This document shows, one piece after another, positions 18,994-27,802 of a stretch of 64,000 bases of DNA (positions within the stretch are counted from its first letter, which is position 1; each line of letters opens with the position of its first letter). The position numbers and the translations under genes are program-made. This DNA is from Cellvibrio sp. KY-GH-1 (lineage in GTDB: Bacteria > Pseudomonadota > Gammaproteobacteria > Pseudomonadales > Cellvibrionaceae): contig NZ_CP031728.1 of NCBI RefSeq assembly GCF_008806975.1, positions 930,001-994,000 of the forward strand, in the 5' to 3' direction. The notes under the pieces were generated by a model. The model made no database searches. It was not told the origin of the DNA and worked only from the letters and a program-made list of their open reading frames with translations.

Positions 18994-20698
18994 CGCGATT
19001 TATCCACTTTTTAACAACCTGGGCAACGCGGCCCGGGTCATCGGCAATCAAACCTTTAATAGCATTAATTTGTTCTTCGTAACCCTGTTCAGGCCCGGGC
19101 AACAAGAGCGCATGACCACCGGTAAGCGTGACAGTCTCATCAGACATATTTTCCAGTCCAGCCATGCCGCCAGCAGCTTCCAATGCTGCCAACTGCCGCG
19201 CTTCTTCCTCTTCAGCAAGCTTACCGCCTTGCTTGGAAAGGCTTTTAAACATGGGCCGCAGCAATCCAAACACAATCAGTAGTATCACCAGAACGCTGGC
19301 AATGTATTTAATATTGGGAATAATCCATTGCTCCCACCAGGGGATTTCCATGCCTGCGGTTGGATCTTCTACGCGATTGGCGAAGGCCGAGTTCAAAACA
19401 TTGACGCTATCACCACGAACTGCACTGAACCCAACCGCATCCCTCACCAGTATAGACAAGCGCTCCAATTCGTTTTCGGTCCAGGGCACTAAAGTTTGGG
19501 TGCCATCAGCATTCATAACCATCTTATCGTCCACCACCACTGCTACGGTCAAACGTTTGAGTGAACCTTGCTGATGTTTGGTGTAGCTAACCGTGCGATC
19601 CAACTCGTAGTTACGTGTGGCTTGCTCACGGTTATTCGTTGGTTGCTGTGCAGCTGCAGGTTGGCCAGTAGCCGGGTCGATTTGTTCGGGAACCTGGGTA
19701 GTTGTGCCCGGTGGTTGGTTGGTGAGCGCACCGGGAATACCCGCAGCCACATCGCCTGCACGGCGGGTTTCGTTTAAGGTTTGTTCGGAACGAATCGCAG
19801 GTAAATCCGGATTGAAAGTCTCCGCAGCTTGCTCCACCGCCGTGAAATCAATGTCGGCACTGACTTCGGCGCGGAATTTTCCGGAGCCAACTACGGGTTC
19901 AAGAATGCTGTTAATACGTTTAATAACACTGGATTCCACATCTTTGGAGTATTTATGTTGCTTTTCAGCTAACAATAGATCCGCACTGTCTTCCCCCGTC
20001 GACAACAAATTTCCGTGCTGATCTACCACTGTTACGTCAGCCATTTTCATGCCCGGCACTGAAGAGGCGACCAAATTCATAATGGCTTTAACCTGTGCCG
20101 GATCAACTGACCGGCCGGCAAATACTTCAACGAACACCGACGCAGTCGGGTTGGTTGCATCGCGCACAAATACAGTCTTTTTAGGAATGGCTAAATGCAC
20201 GCGCGCGCTGCGAATACTGGTAATACTGGTGATGGTACGCGCAAGCTCGCCTTCAATACTGCGCTGGTAACGAGTGCCTTCCACAAACTGGCTGGTACCC
20301 AATGGCTGCTCTTTATCCATTAATTCAAAGCCCTGCGTAGGGCTGGAAGGCAAGCCAAATTCAGCTAATTTCAAACGCGCCATGTGCACGTCTTCGGCGG
20401 CAACGAGAATTGCGCCGGAGTTTTGATCTACTTTAAATTTAATCTGGTTCTGTTCGAGAACATCCACTACGTTCGCAGCATCCAGGTTATCCATACGACC
20501 ATAGAGTGGGCGGTAGTCATCGCCCTGAATCCACATCACCACCGCAAAACCGATCGCGACACTCGCAGCCAGAGTTACCATCAAGCCAACTTGGCGTAGC
20601 AAATTCAGGCTACTTAACCCTTCCAAAAAGTCACCGCCGATTTTATTTTTTTCAGCGGGAAGGTTGTCAGCATCAGCGGCGGGAGTAGCCATAATCAT
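18986..20698 (-). CDS. fliF: FliF, flagellar MS-ring protein
   Basis: The inner-membrane MS-ring protein on which the basal body assembles. The 570-aa product has two transmembrane helices, near residues 35-55 (VGLMVTLAASVAIGFAVVMW) and 455-475 (YIASVLVILLIVFGLL), flanking the periplasmic ring-building motifs. The cytoplasmic FliG-binding tail ends in VAQVVKKWINRDD. A Pro/Gln/Thr-rich periplasmic insert near residues 320-350 is common in this family. Two starts two codons apart are possible; the first has AAGG close upstream. Confidence 0.96.
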   Translation of the reverse strand: MIMATPAADADNLPAEKNKIGGDFLEGLSSLNLLRQVGLMVTLAASVAIGFAVVMWIQGDDYRPLYGRMDNLDAANVVDVLEQNQIKFKVDQNSGAILVAAEDVHMARLKLAEFGLPSSPTQGFELMDKEQPLGTSQFVEGTRYQRSIEGELARTITSITSIRSARVHLAIPKKTVFVRDATNPTASVFVEVFAGRSVDPAQVKAIMNLVASSVPGMKMADVTVVDQHGNLLSTGEDSADLLLAEKQHKYSKDVESSVIKRINSILEPVVGSGKFRAEVSADIDFTAVEQAAETFNPDLPAIRSEQTLNETRRAGDVAAGIPGALTNQPPGTTTQVPEQIDPATGQPAAAQQPTNNREQATRNYELDRTVSYTKHQQGSLKRLTVAVVVDDKMVMNADGTQTLVPWTENELERLSILVRDAVGFSAVRGDSVNVLNSAFANRVEDPTAGMEIPWWEQWIIPNIKYIASVLVILLIVFGLLRPMFKSLSKQGGKLAEEEEARQLAALEAAGGMAGLENMSDETVTLTGGHALLLPGPEQGYEEQINAIKGLIADDPGRVAQVVKKWINRDD

Positions 20699-20758
20699 TA
20701 CACCTTGGAATTACTGTTTAGCGGTTAGCTGTTTTTTTTAATCAGAATTAATTAATGG

Positions 20759-21133
20759 CTAAATAGGCATATTCATTACGTCGCGATAGGCTTCAATCAG
20801 TTTGTTACGCACCTGTACCGTAGCCTGGAAAGCAACCGAAGATTTCTGCGAGGCAATCATCACATCCGTAATATCCACACCAGCAACACCGCGCTCATAA
20901 GCTTCCGCCATGTCACTCGAGCTCTTTTGCACGTCGTTAACTTTGTTAATTGCCTGCGTCATTAAATCGCCGAAGCTGGGAACCTTGGTGGGGTTTTCAA
21001 CCGGCACCGCGCCCAGGCTGCGTAAGCCACCCGGCGCATCTGCTATGCCTTGCGGGCGCTGAAACACCTGGGTTTGCGCCTTTAAACTGCGCATTTCACC
21101 CAGCAAGCGGCTAATGTCTACGCGATCAGTCAT
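20759..21133 (-). CDS. fliE: FliE, MS-ring/rod junction protein
   Basis: A small basal-body protein joining the MS-ring to the rod; it must be the first substrate exported. The 124-aa product has the conserved C-terminal part ([17 protein letters not shown], then [18 protein letters not shown] and a helix ending MNMPI). The open frame extends 39 codons upstream, but the ATG at 21133 fits the family length and the [11 protein letters not shown] start, with a purine-rich GGGGGGATAGG upstream. It is the first gene of fliEFGHIJ. Confidence 0.94.
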   Translation of the reverse strand: MTDRVDISRLLGEMRSLKAQTQVFQRPQGIADAPGGLRSLGAVPVENPTKVPSFGDLMTQAINKVNDVQKSSSDMAEAYERGVAGVDITDVMIASQKSSVAFQATVQVRNKLIEAYRDVMNMPI

Positions 21134-21217
21134 GATCCTATCCCCCCTTTTAATCGCAACCTGTACCGACAAAAATTTGGCATTTGTGCGACGAAATTCA
21201 TCATTGCAAGGGATTTT

Positions 21218-21232
21218 GCACAAAGCAGGCCA
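21218..21232 (-). promoter_or_regulatory. Probable sigma-54 promoter of fliEFGHIJ
   Basis: On the minus strand this reads TGGCCTGCTTTGTGC. The GG and GC dinucleotides are correctly spaced, with two mismatches in the -24 element and one in the -12 element. It would start transcription about 70 bases upstream of fliE. It is the best candidate in the 250-base intergenic stretch, where RpoN/FleQ control would be expected by analogy with Pseudomonas, but it is clearly weaker than the sites before fliK and fliL. Confidence 0.45.
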
Positions 21233-21385
21233 ACCTTTGCCGCCCGGCAAGCTGTTGCCTGAATTGGGCTAAAACGCAACCAAAAAACGGTAATCAATTT
21301 GTCGCAGAGCATTCATTTTTTTGTCACTTGCTGCGCATAGGATCGAACTGAAATATCGATATCAGCGTTTAACAAGGAGATTACC

Positions 21386-21586
21386 GTGAGCCAAGTCGAC
21401 GTAATGAACGAACAGGAGTTACTGGATAGCGCCATGGCCAGTTTTATTGCCGACGTGGTTATCTCAAAAAGCAAACGTCAGCAAATCCGCCGAAACATGG
21501 AGTGTCGTAGAAAGTTGGAAGAAAAATGGGAAGCAAAAAAATTACAGCGCGAAACTTGCGAATATGAGTTTGATTATTTGCATTAA
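21386..21586 (+). CDS. Small charged protein of unknown function
   Basis: A 66-aa protein starting at a GTG with AAGGAG six bases upstream, a very good ribosome site that supports real translation. The second half is strongly basic and helical (RRKLEEKWEAKKLQRE) and ends with aromatic and acidic residues (YEFDYLH). The N-terminal half is acidic to neutral. The charged C-terminal helix weakly resembles small gammaproteobacterial proteins of the PA3496 type, but I cannot make the assignment. It is divergent from fliE, sharing its upstream region. Confidence 0.65.
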   Translation: MSQVDVMNEQELLDSAMASFIADVVISKSKRQQIRRNMECRRKLEEKWEAKKLQRETCEYEFDYLH

Positions 21587-21674
21587 ATTCCCAGTGAAAT
21601 TTAACAAAGGGGCGCTGCTCGCCGCGGCCAGCTTTTAGCCGTTATATCGGGCAAAGTGAGTGGCGCTCCTACAA

Positions 21675-22325
21675 TCAGTCACCTCCACCGCCACACCCAC
21701 TTCCACCATCACTACCGCAGCCGCCGCTTGAACCACTGCAGCCACCACCGCAACCAATGTGGCTCGCGCAAAATCCGCCACCATCTCCGCCGTCATCATT
21801 TCTTTTTTCACAGTCCAACGAATAGCGAAAACCTCCGGGAATAGTTAACAGGGAATCCAACACAAAGATTAGAGGTAGTCGTGTTGGGTGTTGGGGGTTG
21901 ATGGATTCAAGCGCACACGCCAATCGCCAAGCCCGTTTAATTCCTTCTTGCGCATGAGTTTTATCTCTCATGGCTTCTGCCGGAACATGATCCAAATAAC
22001 GCCCAAAGGCGTCACTACAAAATTCGCGATAGGCTTTGGTGTTCAAAATAAATTCGTGCCAAAAGTCGTCAACAGCTTGGGATGGCATAGCCACCATGCG
22101 TTTATTGGCCTGAAGACACATTAAAAAATATTGCCGCATTCCCTTTTGAACGACCGACAATTGAGTGGGATTCAGGTGCGGATATTTTTGCCCAAGCTTT
22201 TCTTGTATGTAGCGGGGAAACTTATAGGTGGTTATGTAAGTAGTGCGCCTATGGCCCTTTGCGCCCAGATAAAAAACGGTTGCCGATATCAACAAAACAA
22301 TTCCAACAATAACATAAAACATCAC
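21675..22325 (-). CDS. Membrane-anchored protein with Gly/Cys-rich tail (COG4278-like)
   Basis: A 216-aa protein with one N-terminal transmembrane helix (residues 2-22). A soluble domain contains an aromatic WHEF motif (AVDDFWHEFILNTKAYREFC, residues about 86-105), seen in COG4278-type and glycine-rich-domain proteins. The tail of about 50 residues is made mainly of Gly, Cys, Ser and Asp with repeated CGGG blocks. The tail suggests extracytoplasmic or metal-binding properties, but the function is unknown. It is convergent with the small 66-aa gene and lies downstream of the TetR gene on the same strand with a 25-base gap. Confidence 0.75.
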   Translation of the reverse strand: MMFYVIVGIVLLISATVFYLGAKGHRRTTYITTYKFPRYIQEKLGQKYPHLNPTQLSVVQKGMRQYFLMCLQANKRMVAMPSQAVDDFWHEFILNTKAYREFCSDAFGRYLDHVPAEAMRDKTHAQEGIKRAWRLACALESINPQHPTRLPLIFVLDSLLTIPGGFRYSLDCEKRNDDGGDGGGFCASHIGCGGGCSGSSGGCGSDGGSGCGGGGD

Positions 22326-22350
22326 GGCTCCTACTCAATTAGGACTGCTT

Positions 22351-22938
22351 TCACACAGAAGGAATGGCAATCGCCCTACTGGTAAGCATTAATTGTTTCG
22401 CAAGTTTATCGGGTGTCGTGGCATAAACGCCTGTCAACCAGTCAGCCAACAAAGTGAGTTGAGTTGCGGCTAGCGCCTGTGCAATAGCGGATACAGGTAC
22501 ATAGCGATTTTGTAAAGGTGAAGACATGTTATGCAATTGCGCCATAAGTATTTGGCTAAGGCAACTATTGACATGCTTACGTGCAGCGCCCGTCAATATA
22601 GGGCGTGCAAAACTTCTATTCTGCCAAAAATGCTCCAGTATCCCCTGTACATCCAACACTTTGCTCGGGGGTAACATGGCAGAAGCCAAGACAGTCATCG
22701 GCCAGCGCAAACTTGCATAGAGCAGATCGCCTTTATTTTTATAATGTTCATAAAAGGTCGAGCGGCCCACATCGGCCTTGGCGATGATGTCTGCAATTTT
22801 TATCCTGCCATAAGGCTGCGATAACACCAATTCAAAAAAAGCATTACGCAACGCTAACCGCGTGCGCTCGGCCCGTTTGTCTCCTTCAAATTCCTCAGTC
22901 ACACGATTTACCCACGTTTTTTTGTAGATGACGGACAT
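22351..22938 (-). CDS. TetR/AcrR-family transcriptional regulator
   Basis: A repressor-type regulator of about 195 aa. The N-terminal helix-turn-helix domain is clear: RTRLALRNAFFELVLSQ, then IKIADIIAKADVGRSTFYEHYKNKGDLL, an excellent TetR match. The C-terminal ligand domain is not recognisable further; it resembles the TetR_C_33-like group only vaguely. The ATG at 22938 is listed; a TTG seven codons earlier is possible and neither has a strong ribosome site. It is divergent from a membrane protein gene, the usual arrangement for a TetR regulator and its target, and a dyad lies over its start. Confidence 0.85.
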   Translation of the reverse strand: MSVIYKKTWVNRVTEEFEGDKRAERTRLALRNAFFELVLSQPYGRIKIADIIAKADVGRSTFYEHYKNKGDLLYASLRWPMTVLASAMLPPSKVLDVQGILEHFWQNRSFARPILTGAARKHVNSCLSQILMAQLHNMSSPLQNRYVPVSAIAQALAATQLTLLADWLTGVYATTPDKLAKQLMLTSRAIAIPSV

Positions 22939-22955
22939 TCTAATCGTATTGTCCG
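22932..22955. promoter_or_regulatory. Candidate TetR operator dyad
   Basis: Inverted arms CGGACA and TGTCCG separated by 12 bases, overlapping the likely TetR start codon and lying about 65 bases upstream of the divergent membrane-protein gene. Position and symmetry suggest autoregulation and control of the neighbour. It is a short dyad and could be chance. Confidence 0.4.
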
Positions 22956-23018
22956 CCAAGTATCCATACGCCCTTGTTAGGCTGGAACTCCATATAAATA
23001 ACTATCTCTGGAGACATT

Positions 23019-23690
23019 GTGTTAAACGAAAACGAACAAAGAACAAATTCCTATTACCGTTTTATTAGCTGGACCTTAATTGCCCTATCCATTCTGGCGA
23101 ACGCGGGCATGGCGCATCACCCGCGTATCAGCGCATCGCAACCTGAAGCCCAAATTGAACAAATGGCTCAAATTGCCGGCCTGACTATGCATGTGCACGG
23201 CTTATTAAGCCTGGTGGTGCTCGTCTACGTTTGGTTATTTGCGCTCTATGCTGCCGCAAAAAATACCCCCATCGTTTGGCTCGGAAGCGGTGTATTTGCC
23301 GCAGGCGGATTAGCGATGACTGGCGCAGCGTTGATTAGCGGTTTTCTCGCGCCTGCAATGCTGCTGGGAGCAGAGATCAACACCGCTGAGCAAGTGGCAA
23401 TTTTTAAATTTCAATCCCGCTTATTGATGGAGGCGAATCAGGTGCTAGCGAATGCTGCGGCCTTCGCATGGTTATGTGCGGTGATTTGCTGGAGCAGCAA
23501 TTTGGTTCGCGATAATAAATTCTTTCGTTGGGTAGGATTCGCAGGGCTATTAATGGGCGGTACCAGCTTGTGTGTAGTGGCTACCGGTAACTGGGTTTTG
23601 AATGTGAAAGGAATGAGCCTATTTGTATTGATTATTAGCCTCTGGTTTTGTGCACTTGCGTGCTGTTTGTTGTGGAACTCGCGCAGATAG
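23019..23690 (+). CDS. Multi-pass membrane protein of unknown function
   Basis: A 223-aa hydrophobic protein with about six helices (roughly residues 14-33, 52-77, 84-110, 140-160, 168-188, 195-217). A His-rich loop follows helix one (MAHHPRI) and a His pair lies near the second helix (TMHVHG), which may bind metal or haem, but no family was recognised. The start is GTG with GGAG six bases upstream. It is divergent from the TetR gene and is the obvious candidate target of that regulator. It is convergent with the lipoprotein gene 40 bases downstream. Confidence 0.75.
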   Translation: MLNENEQRTNSYYRFISWTLIALSILANAGMAHHPRISASQPEAQIEQMAQIAGLTMHVHGLLSLVVLVYVWLFALYAAAKNTPIVWLGSGVFAAGGLAMTGAALISGFLAPAMLLGAEINTAEQVAIFKFQSRLLMEANQVLANAAAFAWLCAVICWSSNLVRDNKFFRWVGFAGLLMGGTSLCVVATGNWVLNVKGMSLFVLIISLWFCALACCLLWNSRR

Positions 23691-23729
23691 GAGTGGTAGA
23701 AAAATCTAAAGCGCCGGCTTTTTTGATTA

Positions 23730-24737
23730 CTAGGGCACCCGCATATCGAGTCCACTTACCATCAACACCGGCGCATTTTTTTTGGTGGGTAATTGTCTTG
23801 CGTCGGTAATGACGAGACTCGCCTCCCTGCCGAACGATGGATTTGCGGGCCGTATTTGTAAGTGGTAGCTATCAATGCTGTCGGAATATTCGGGAAATTC
23901 CATTTGCACTATTTTACTGTCGCCGATTTGAAGCTCGCCCCAAGGAGCTGGGCAGCGCTCGCTGGGGGATGCAACAAAACTCTCGGTAAAATGTTTGGCG
24001 CTATATTGGTATTGCAAGCGAATACAGACTGGAGAAACGGCGAGGCTGTAGATGTAAACTGGTACTGAATCGCGATTCAACCAGTCAGCGCGGCTAATTT
24101 GAACAGAACCTTGCTGAAGAAAAGATGTGTCGTGAATCGGGTCGCGATGAGGATAGCGGAACCAGCGTGTGCGTAGCCCGTCAGGTAAATCAATTGATGG
24201 GCTGTCGCCCCAGCGAATTGAATTATCCACTGAAGATTCCTCTCCGACGATTAATCCTTTATCGCTATCTTTACCAATGTACACGTGATTTTTCTCAACG
24301 CCGTCACGCACCACAAATCCATCGCTGCAGTAATAATCGTGGTTCCGTTGGTAACGGATCTTACGGTATACACCGTCGACAGTACGCCCCGGGCTTCCCG
24401 CGGCGAGTTGTTCAACACCGGTTTCATTGATGGAAAATTCGAACTCTATCCATACACCATCATCCGGTTGCCGAATTTCCACGTGTTGATCAACGAAACG
24501 TTCACGCATGCGGATGCTATCCATACCGATCAATGAAGCGATCAAACTTTCATTTGCACCATCGTAGTGGCCACGCAGGTCCGGGCAATCATTGAGTCGA
24601 TTAAAAAACCAGCCTTTATCGGGTGCGGCCCAAGCATCGGGATAACCGGCTGGCCTTCCGCATCCGACGAGTGTGCAAACGAGCAGGATGCAACAAATAA
24701 GGTTAGAACGTAGAATTTTATCACTCCGTAATCTCAT
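23730..24737 (-). CDS. Predicted outer-membrane or periplasmic lipoprotein, unknown function
   Basis: The ATG at 24737 gives a 335-aa protein with a textbook lipoprotein signal: basic MRLRSDK, a hydrophobic core and the lipobox LVGC, so lipidation on Cys26 is expected. The mature part is rich in Trp, Asp and Tyr and looks beta-rich; no family recognised. GAGGGG lies seven bases upstream of the start, which falls inside the last codons of fleR (17-base overlap), so translation may be coupled to fleR. This places an unknown lipoprotein in the FleSR transcription unit. Confidence 0.75.
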   Translation of the reverse strand: MRLRSDKILRSNLICCILLVCTLVGCGRPAGYPDAWAAPDKGWFFNRLNDCPDLRGHYDGANESLIASLIGMDSIRMRERFVDQHVEIRQPDDGVWIEFEFSINETGVEQLAAGSPGRTVDGVYRKIRYQRNHDYYCSDGFVVRDGVEKNHVYIGKDSDKGLIVGEESSVDNSIRWGDSPSIDLPDGLRTRWFRYPHRDPIHDTSFLQQGSVQISRADWLNRDSVPVYIYSLAVSPVCIRLQYQYSAKHFTESFVASPSERCPAPWGELQIGDSKIVQMEFPEYSDSIDSYHLQIRPANPSFGREASLVITDARQLPTKKNAPVLMVSGLDMRVP

Positions 24738-26265
24738 ACCCCTCTTCACGCAAGCGCGCAATTTTATAACGCAATGTACGCGCACTAATTCCTAACCGCT
24801 CTGCGGTGTTTTTGCGACTACCACGTTCGTTGCGGAGGGTGTTCATAATAATTTCATATTCGCGCTGCTTCAGGTCGTTACCCAGTGCAGGGTTGTTCAA
24901 CGAAGAATGATGCACAGGCTGGTTGCTTACCAGCGCAATATTTTCAGCAATTCCACCCACCGGAAATTGGCTGGCGCGGGCGTAAGCCTGTGTAGCGAAT
25001 GATGACTCACCCGTAGATTCGAAATCAACATTTGGATTAATGGCTTGTGCCGCCTCCAACAAATTCGGTTTTTGGCTGTAGTGCATTGGGCTTTGTGAAT
25101 ATGGACCATTTGCCCCCAAACCCAAATCCTCCGCCTGAATTGATTTACCGGGCTGCAAAATCAGGGCGCGCTGCATAATATTATCCAGTTCACGTACATT
25201 GCCCGGCCATGGGTAGGCCAGCAGCTGCTGTTGCGCTGAGGGCGACAAATTCACACCGCGACGATTTTGTTTATGAGCATGTTTTTGCAAGAGCTTATCC
25301 GCCAGCGGAATAATATCCTCAAGGCGATCACGCAATGGTGCCCACTGCAACGGCAATACACTCAAGCGATAATACAAGTCCTCGCGAAATTTTCCGGTGA
25401 CTACTTCGCTGCGCATATCGCGGTTTGATGTAGCGATTACGCGCACATCCAACTTAATGGTTTTGCGGCCCCCTAAACGCTCCACTTCACGCTCTTGTAA
25501 AACGCGCAGCAATTTTGCTTGCAGACCAATATCCATTTCTGAAATTTCATCGAGCAACAAGGTGCCGCCATTCGCCTGTTCAAATTTTCCCGGGCTACTG
25601 GTATGCGCGCCGGTATAAGCACCCTTTTCATGACCAAACAACATGGCTTCCAACATATTTTCTGGAATAGCAGCGCAGTTAATTGCGATAAACGGTTGAT
25701 TGCGGCGCGGTGAATGATCGTGAATATAACGCGCGAGCACTTCTTTACCGGTACCCGATTCACCCACAATTAATACAGTGGAATCAGATTGTGCAACGCG
25801 TTGCGCTAACTGCAGCAGTTGCTTGCTCGATGGGGCCATAGCCACGGGTTCATCACCCGATATCTGCGCAACCCCTAAGTGCCGAGCCACAGTTTCGACC
25901 AGAGTTTGCGGTGCAAACGGTTTTACCAAATAATCAACCGCACCTTGCTTCATTGCATCAACAGATTCACTAATGCTTGCATAAGCGGTAATTAACATCA
26001 TCGGAATTTGCGGATAATCTTGCTTCACGGCACGCAATAAATCGTGGCCACTCATGCCACCCATATTTACATCGGAAACAATCATCCGGATATCGTTATA
26101 GAGTGCCAATTGCTTTAATGCCTCCTCGCCACTGCCAACGGGAAGCACCGAATATTCGGCCAACTGTAAGGTATCGGTTAGGGCTTCTCGCAAGTTGTTA
26201 TCGTCCTCAACAACCAACACCTTGATTGCATGTTCAAATTCTGCTTGTTGCAATGCCAAAGCCAT
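24721..26265 (-). CDS. fleR: FleR, sigma-54-dependent flagellar response regulator
   Basis: An NtrC-class activator that, phosphorylated by FleS, turns on later flagellar genes. The 514-aa protein has a receiver domain (residues about 14-125; phospho-acceptor Asp in MIVSDVNMGGMSG), an AAA+ sigma-54 activation domain (GESGTGKEVLARYIHDHS; sigma-54 contact loop GAYTGA; GTLLLDEISEM), and a Fis-type helix-turn-helix at the C-terminus (NTAERLGISARTLRYKIARL). It starts two bases after fleS, so the pair is cotranscribed. Confidence 0.95.
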   Translation of the reverse strand: MALALQQAEFEHAIKVLVVEDDNNLREALTDTLQLAEYSVLPVGSGEEALKQLALYNDIRMIVSDVNMGGMSGHDLLRAVKQDYPQIPMMLITAYASISESVDAMKQGAVDYLVKPFAPQTLVETVARHLGVAQISGDEPVAMAPSSKQLLQLAQRVAQSDSTVLIVGESGTGKEVLARYIHDHSPRRNQPFIAINCAAIPENMLEAMLFGHEKGAYTGAHTSSPGKFEQANGGTLLLDEISEMDIGLQAKLLRVLQEREVERLGGRKTIKLDVRVIATSNRDMRSEVVTGKFREDLYYRLSVLPLQWAPLRDRLEDIIPLADKLLQKHAHKQNRRGVNLSPSAQQQLLAYPWPGNVRELDNIMQRALILQPGKSIQAEDLGLGANGPYSQSPMHYSQKPNLLEAAQAINPNVDFESTGESSFATQAYARASQFPVGGIAENIALVSNQPVHHSSLNNPALGNDLKQREYEIIMNTLRNERGSRKNTAERLGISARTLRYKIARLREEGYEITE

Positions 26266-26267
26266 GA

Positions 26268-27560
26268 TTATTCCCCTACCCCTGTAAAATTAGCGAAAGG
26301 CAGCAATACGCTGGCACAAGTGCCCTTACCCAACGTTGATTGCAATAAAAATTTTCCGTGGTGTGCACGTGCAACGGCTTTCACCACACTTAACCCCAAA
26401 CCTGTCCCCTGGGCTTTGGAAGTTACAAATAAATCGCCCACGTTATTCAGCATTTCTGGTGGAATTCCCGGGCCCTGATCACATACACGAATCCACAATT
26501 GCGGCGCTTCCGCCGCGAGCTTTGGATCATTCAGGGCGTTTGGATAGAGATTAAATTCAATACGCAATTTGGCGTTTCGCTCTGCGGCTTGAATAGCGTT
26601 ATTTACCAAATTTAATAACGCACCGACTAATGCCGCGCGATTGCATTGGATATATTGTTCGCGCGTGCGGATCACCCATTCGCAGGTTGACTCGCTGGTC
26701 ATTAAAGGAACTTCCATCGCTTCCGCTAATTCCTCTTGCAACTGTGCAACGGAAATAACATCGTTTAATGGCAATTCACCTTTAACATAAAACAGCATGT
26801 CCTGAATTTGACGTTCGATATTGTTCAACCGCCCAAGGATTTTTTCTGAAAACTGCTGACGGCGCTCATCATCCAACTTTCCGTTGCACAAATGTCCGGC
26901 ATAGAGCATTGCAGAGGAAAGTGGTGTGCGGATTTGGTGAGCCAAAGCGCCCATCATTTTTCCGAGTGCAGACAATCGTTCATGGCGACTTAACTCGCTT
27001 TGCAATCGACGGGTTTCGGTTTGATCGGTCAGTAAGATAATTTGGCCGTCTTCACCCAGGTTGCGGGTTTGAATGCTCACCCGGCGACCATCTTTCAGCG
27101 ACACTTCGTGACCGTCATCGTTGCGCGGCGCAAAACTGCGTTTGATCACATCCCGCCACAATTCCCCTTGCAAGGGTTCACCCAGTAATTGCAAAGCTGC
27201 AGGGTTGCATTCTGCCACCTTGCCAGAGGAATCCAGCACCACAACCCCGCCAGGCAGGAAATTCAGTAGACTTTCGAGGCGATTGGCGAGTTTTTCTTTT
27301 TCCGCTAATTCTGCGAATCGGCGATCACTCAGGTGATTCAATTCCTGATTTAATTCGGCAACCCTGTTTTCCAGCAAATGATAGGAATCAGCCAGTTGTT
27401 CCGACATCTGGTTGAAGCTTTCACTTGCTCGGCTTTTATCGGCAAGCGCCAATTTCGTAGCGAGATTTCCCGCCACTTTGGCCTGCTCCGGCACCAGCAA
27501 ACTCAAATGCTGGCTGTTGGTAGGAGCCGCCTTAATCAAACTGGGTGCAGCTTGCGTCAT
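26268..27560 (-). CDS. fleS: FleS, flagellar sensor histidine kinase
   Basis: A cytosolic PAS histidine kinase paired with FleR. The ATG at 27560 gives 430 aa: an N-terminal helical region with coiled-coil character, a PAS domain (about residues 100-190, with VVVLDSSGKVAECNPAA), HisKA with the phosphorylated His in MMGALAHQIRTPLSSAM, and the ATPase domain (LVNNAIQAAERN, CDQGPGIPPEM, GTGLGLSVVKAV). No transmembrane segment is visible. A longer frame with a TTG start has no ribosome site. fleQ, which precedes fleS in Pseudomonas, is not here. Confidence 0.93.
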   Translation of the reverse strand: MTQAAPSLIKAAPTNSQHLSLLVPEQAKVAGNLATKLALADKSRASESFNQMSEQLADSYHLLENRVAELNQELNHLSDRRFAELAEKEKLANRLESLLNFLPGGVVVLDSSGKVAECNPAALQLLGEPLQGELWRDVIKRSFAPRNDDGHEVSLKDGRRVSIQTRNLGEDGQIILLTDQTETRRLQSELSRHERLSALGKMMGALAHQIRTPLSSAMLYAGHLCNGKLDDERRQQFSEKILGRLNNIERQIQDMLFYVKGELPLNDVISVAQLQEELAEAMEVPLMTSESTCEWVIRTREQYIQCNRAALVGALLNLVNNAIQAAERNAKLRIEFNLYPNALNDPKLAAEAPQLWIRVCDQGPGIPPEMLNNVGDLFVTSKAQGTGLGLSVVKAVARAHHGKFLLQSTLGKGTCASVLLPFANFTGVGE

Positions 27561-27656
27561 AAAAACCCCGAATGGTGGAAACCGATTTAGTTTTACCGGC
27601 AAACGTCAAGAATCCATCGAATTCTCAGCATTTACTCTTTGGTTATTCAGGTGATT

Positions 27657-27671
27657 GCAAACGCAATGCCA
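27657..27671 (-). promoter_or_regulatory. Sigma-54 promoter of fleSR
   Basis: On the minus strand this reads TGGCATTGCGTTTGC, one mismatch to TGGCAC-N5-TTGC (allowed T at the last -24 position), followed by AA. Transcription would start near 27645, about 85 bases before the fleS ATG. fleSR is FleQ/RpoN-dependent in Pseudomonas. Confidence 0.8.
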
Positions 27672-27767
27672 ATCTAACTTTTATATATTTATCAATAAGA
27701 TAGCTGTAGAATTCTGCATCAGCAGTCAAAGATTTGGCTGAACGCATCAGAAATACAAGACTTGGAC

Positions 27768-27796
27768 TTGTCGGTTTTAATGCCACTACCTATAAT
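27768..27796 (+). promoter_or_regulatory. Sigma-70 promoter of the Mn-riboswitch/GDT1 unit
   Basis: TTGTCG, a 17-base spacer and a perfect TATAAT. Transcription would start near 27803, directly at the 5' edge of the predicted riboswitch and about 220 bases before the coding region. Confidence 0.7.
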
Positions 27797-27802
27797 GCCG
27801 CT

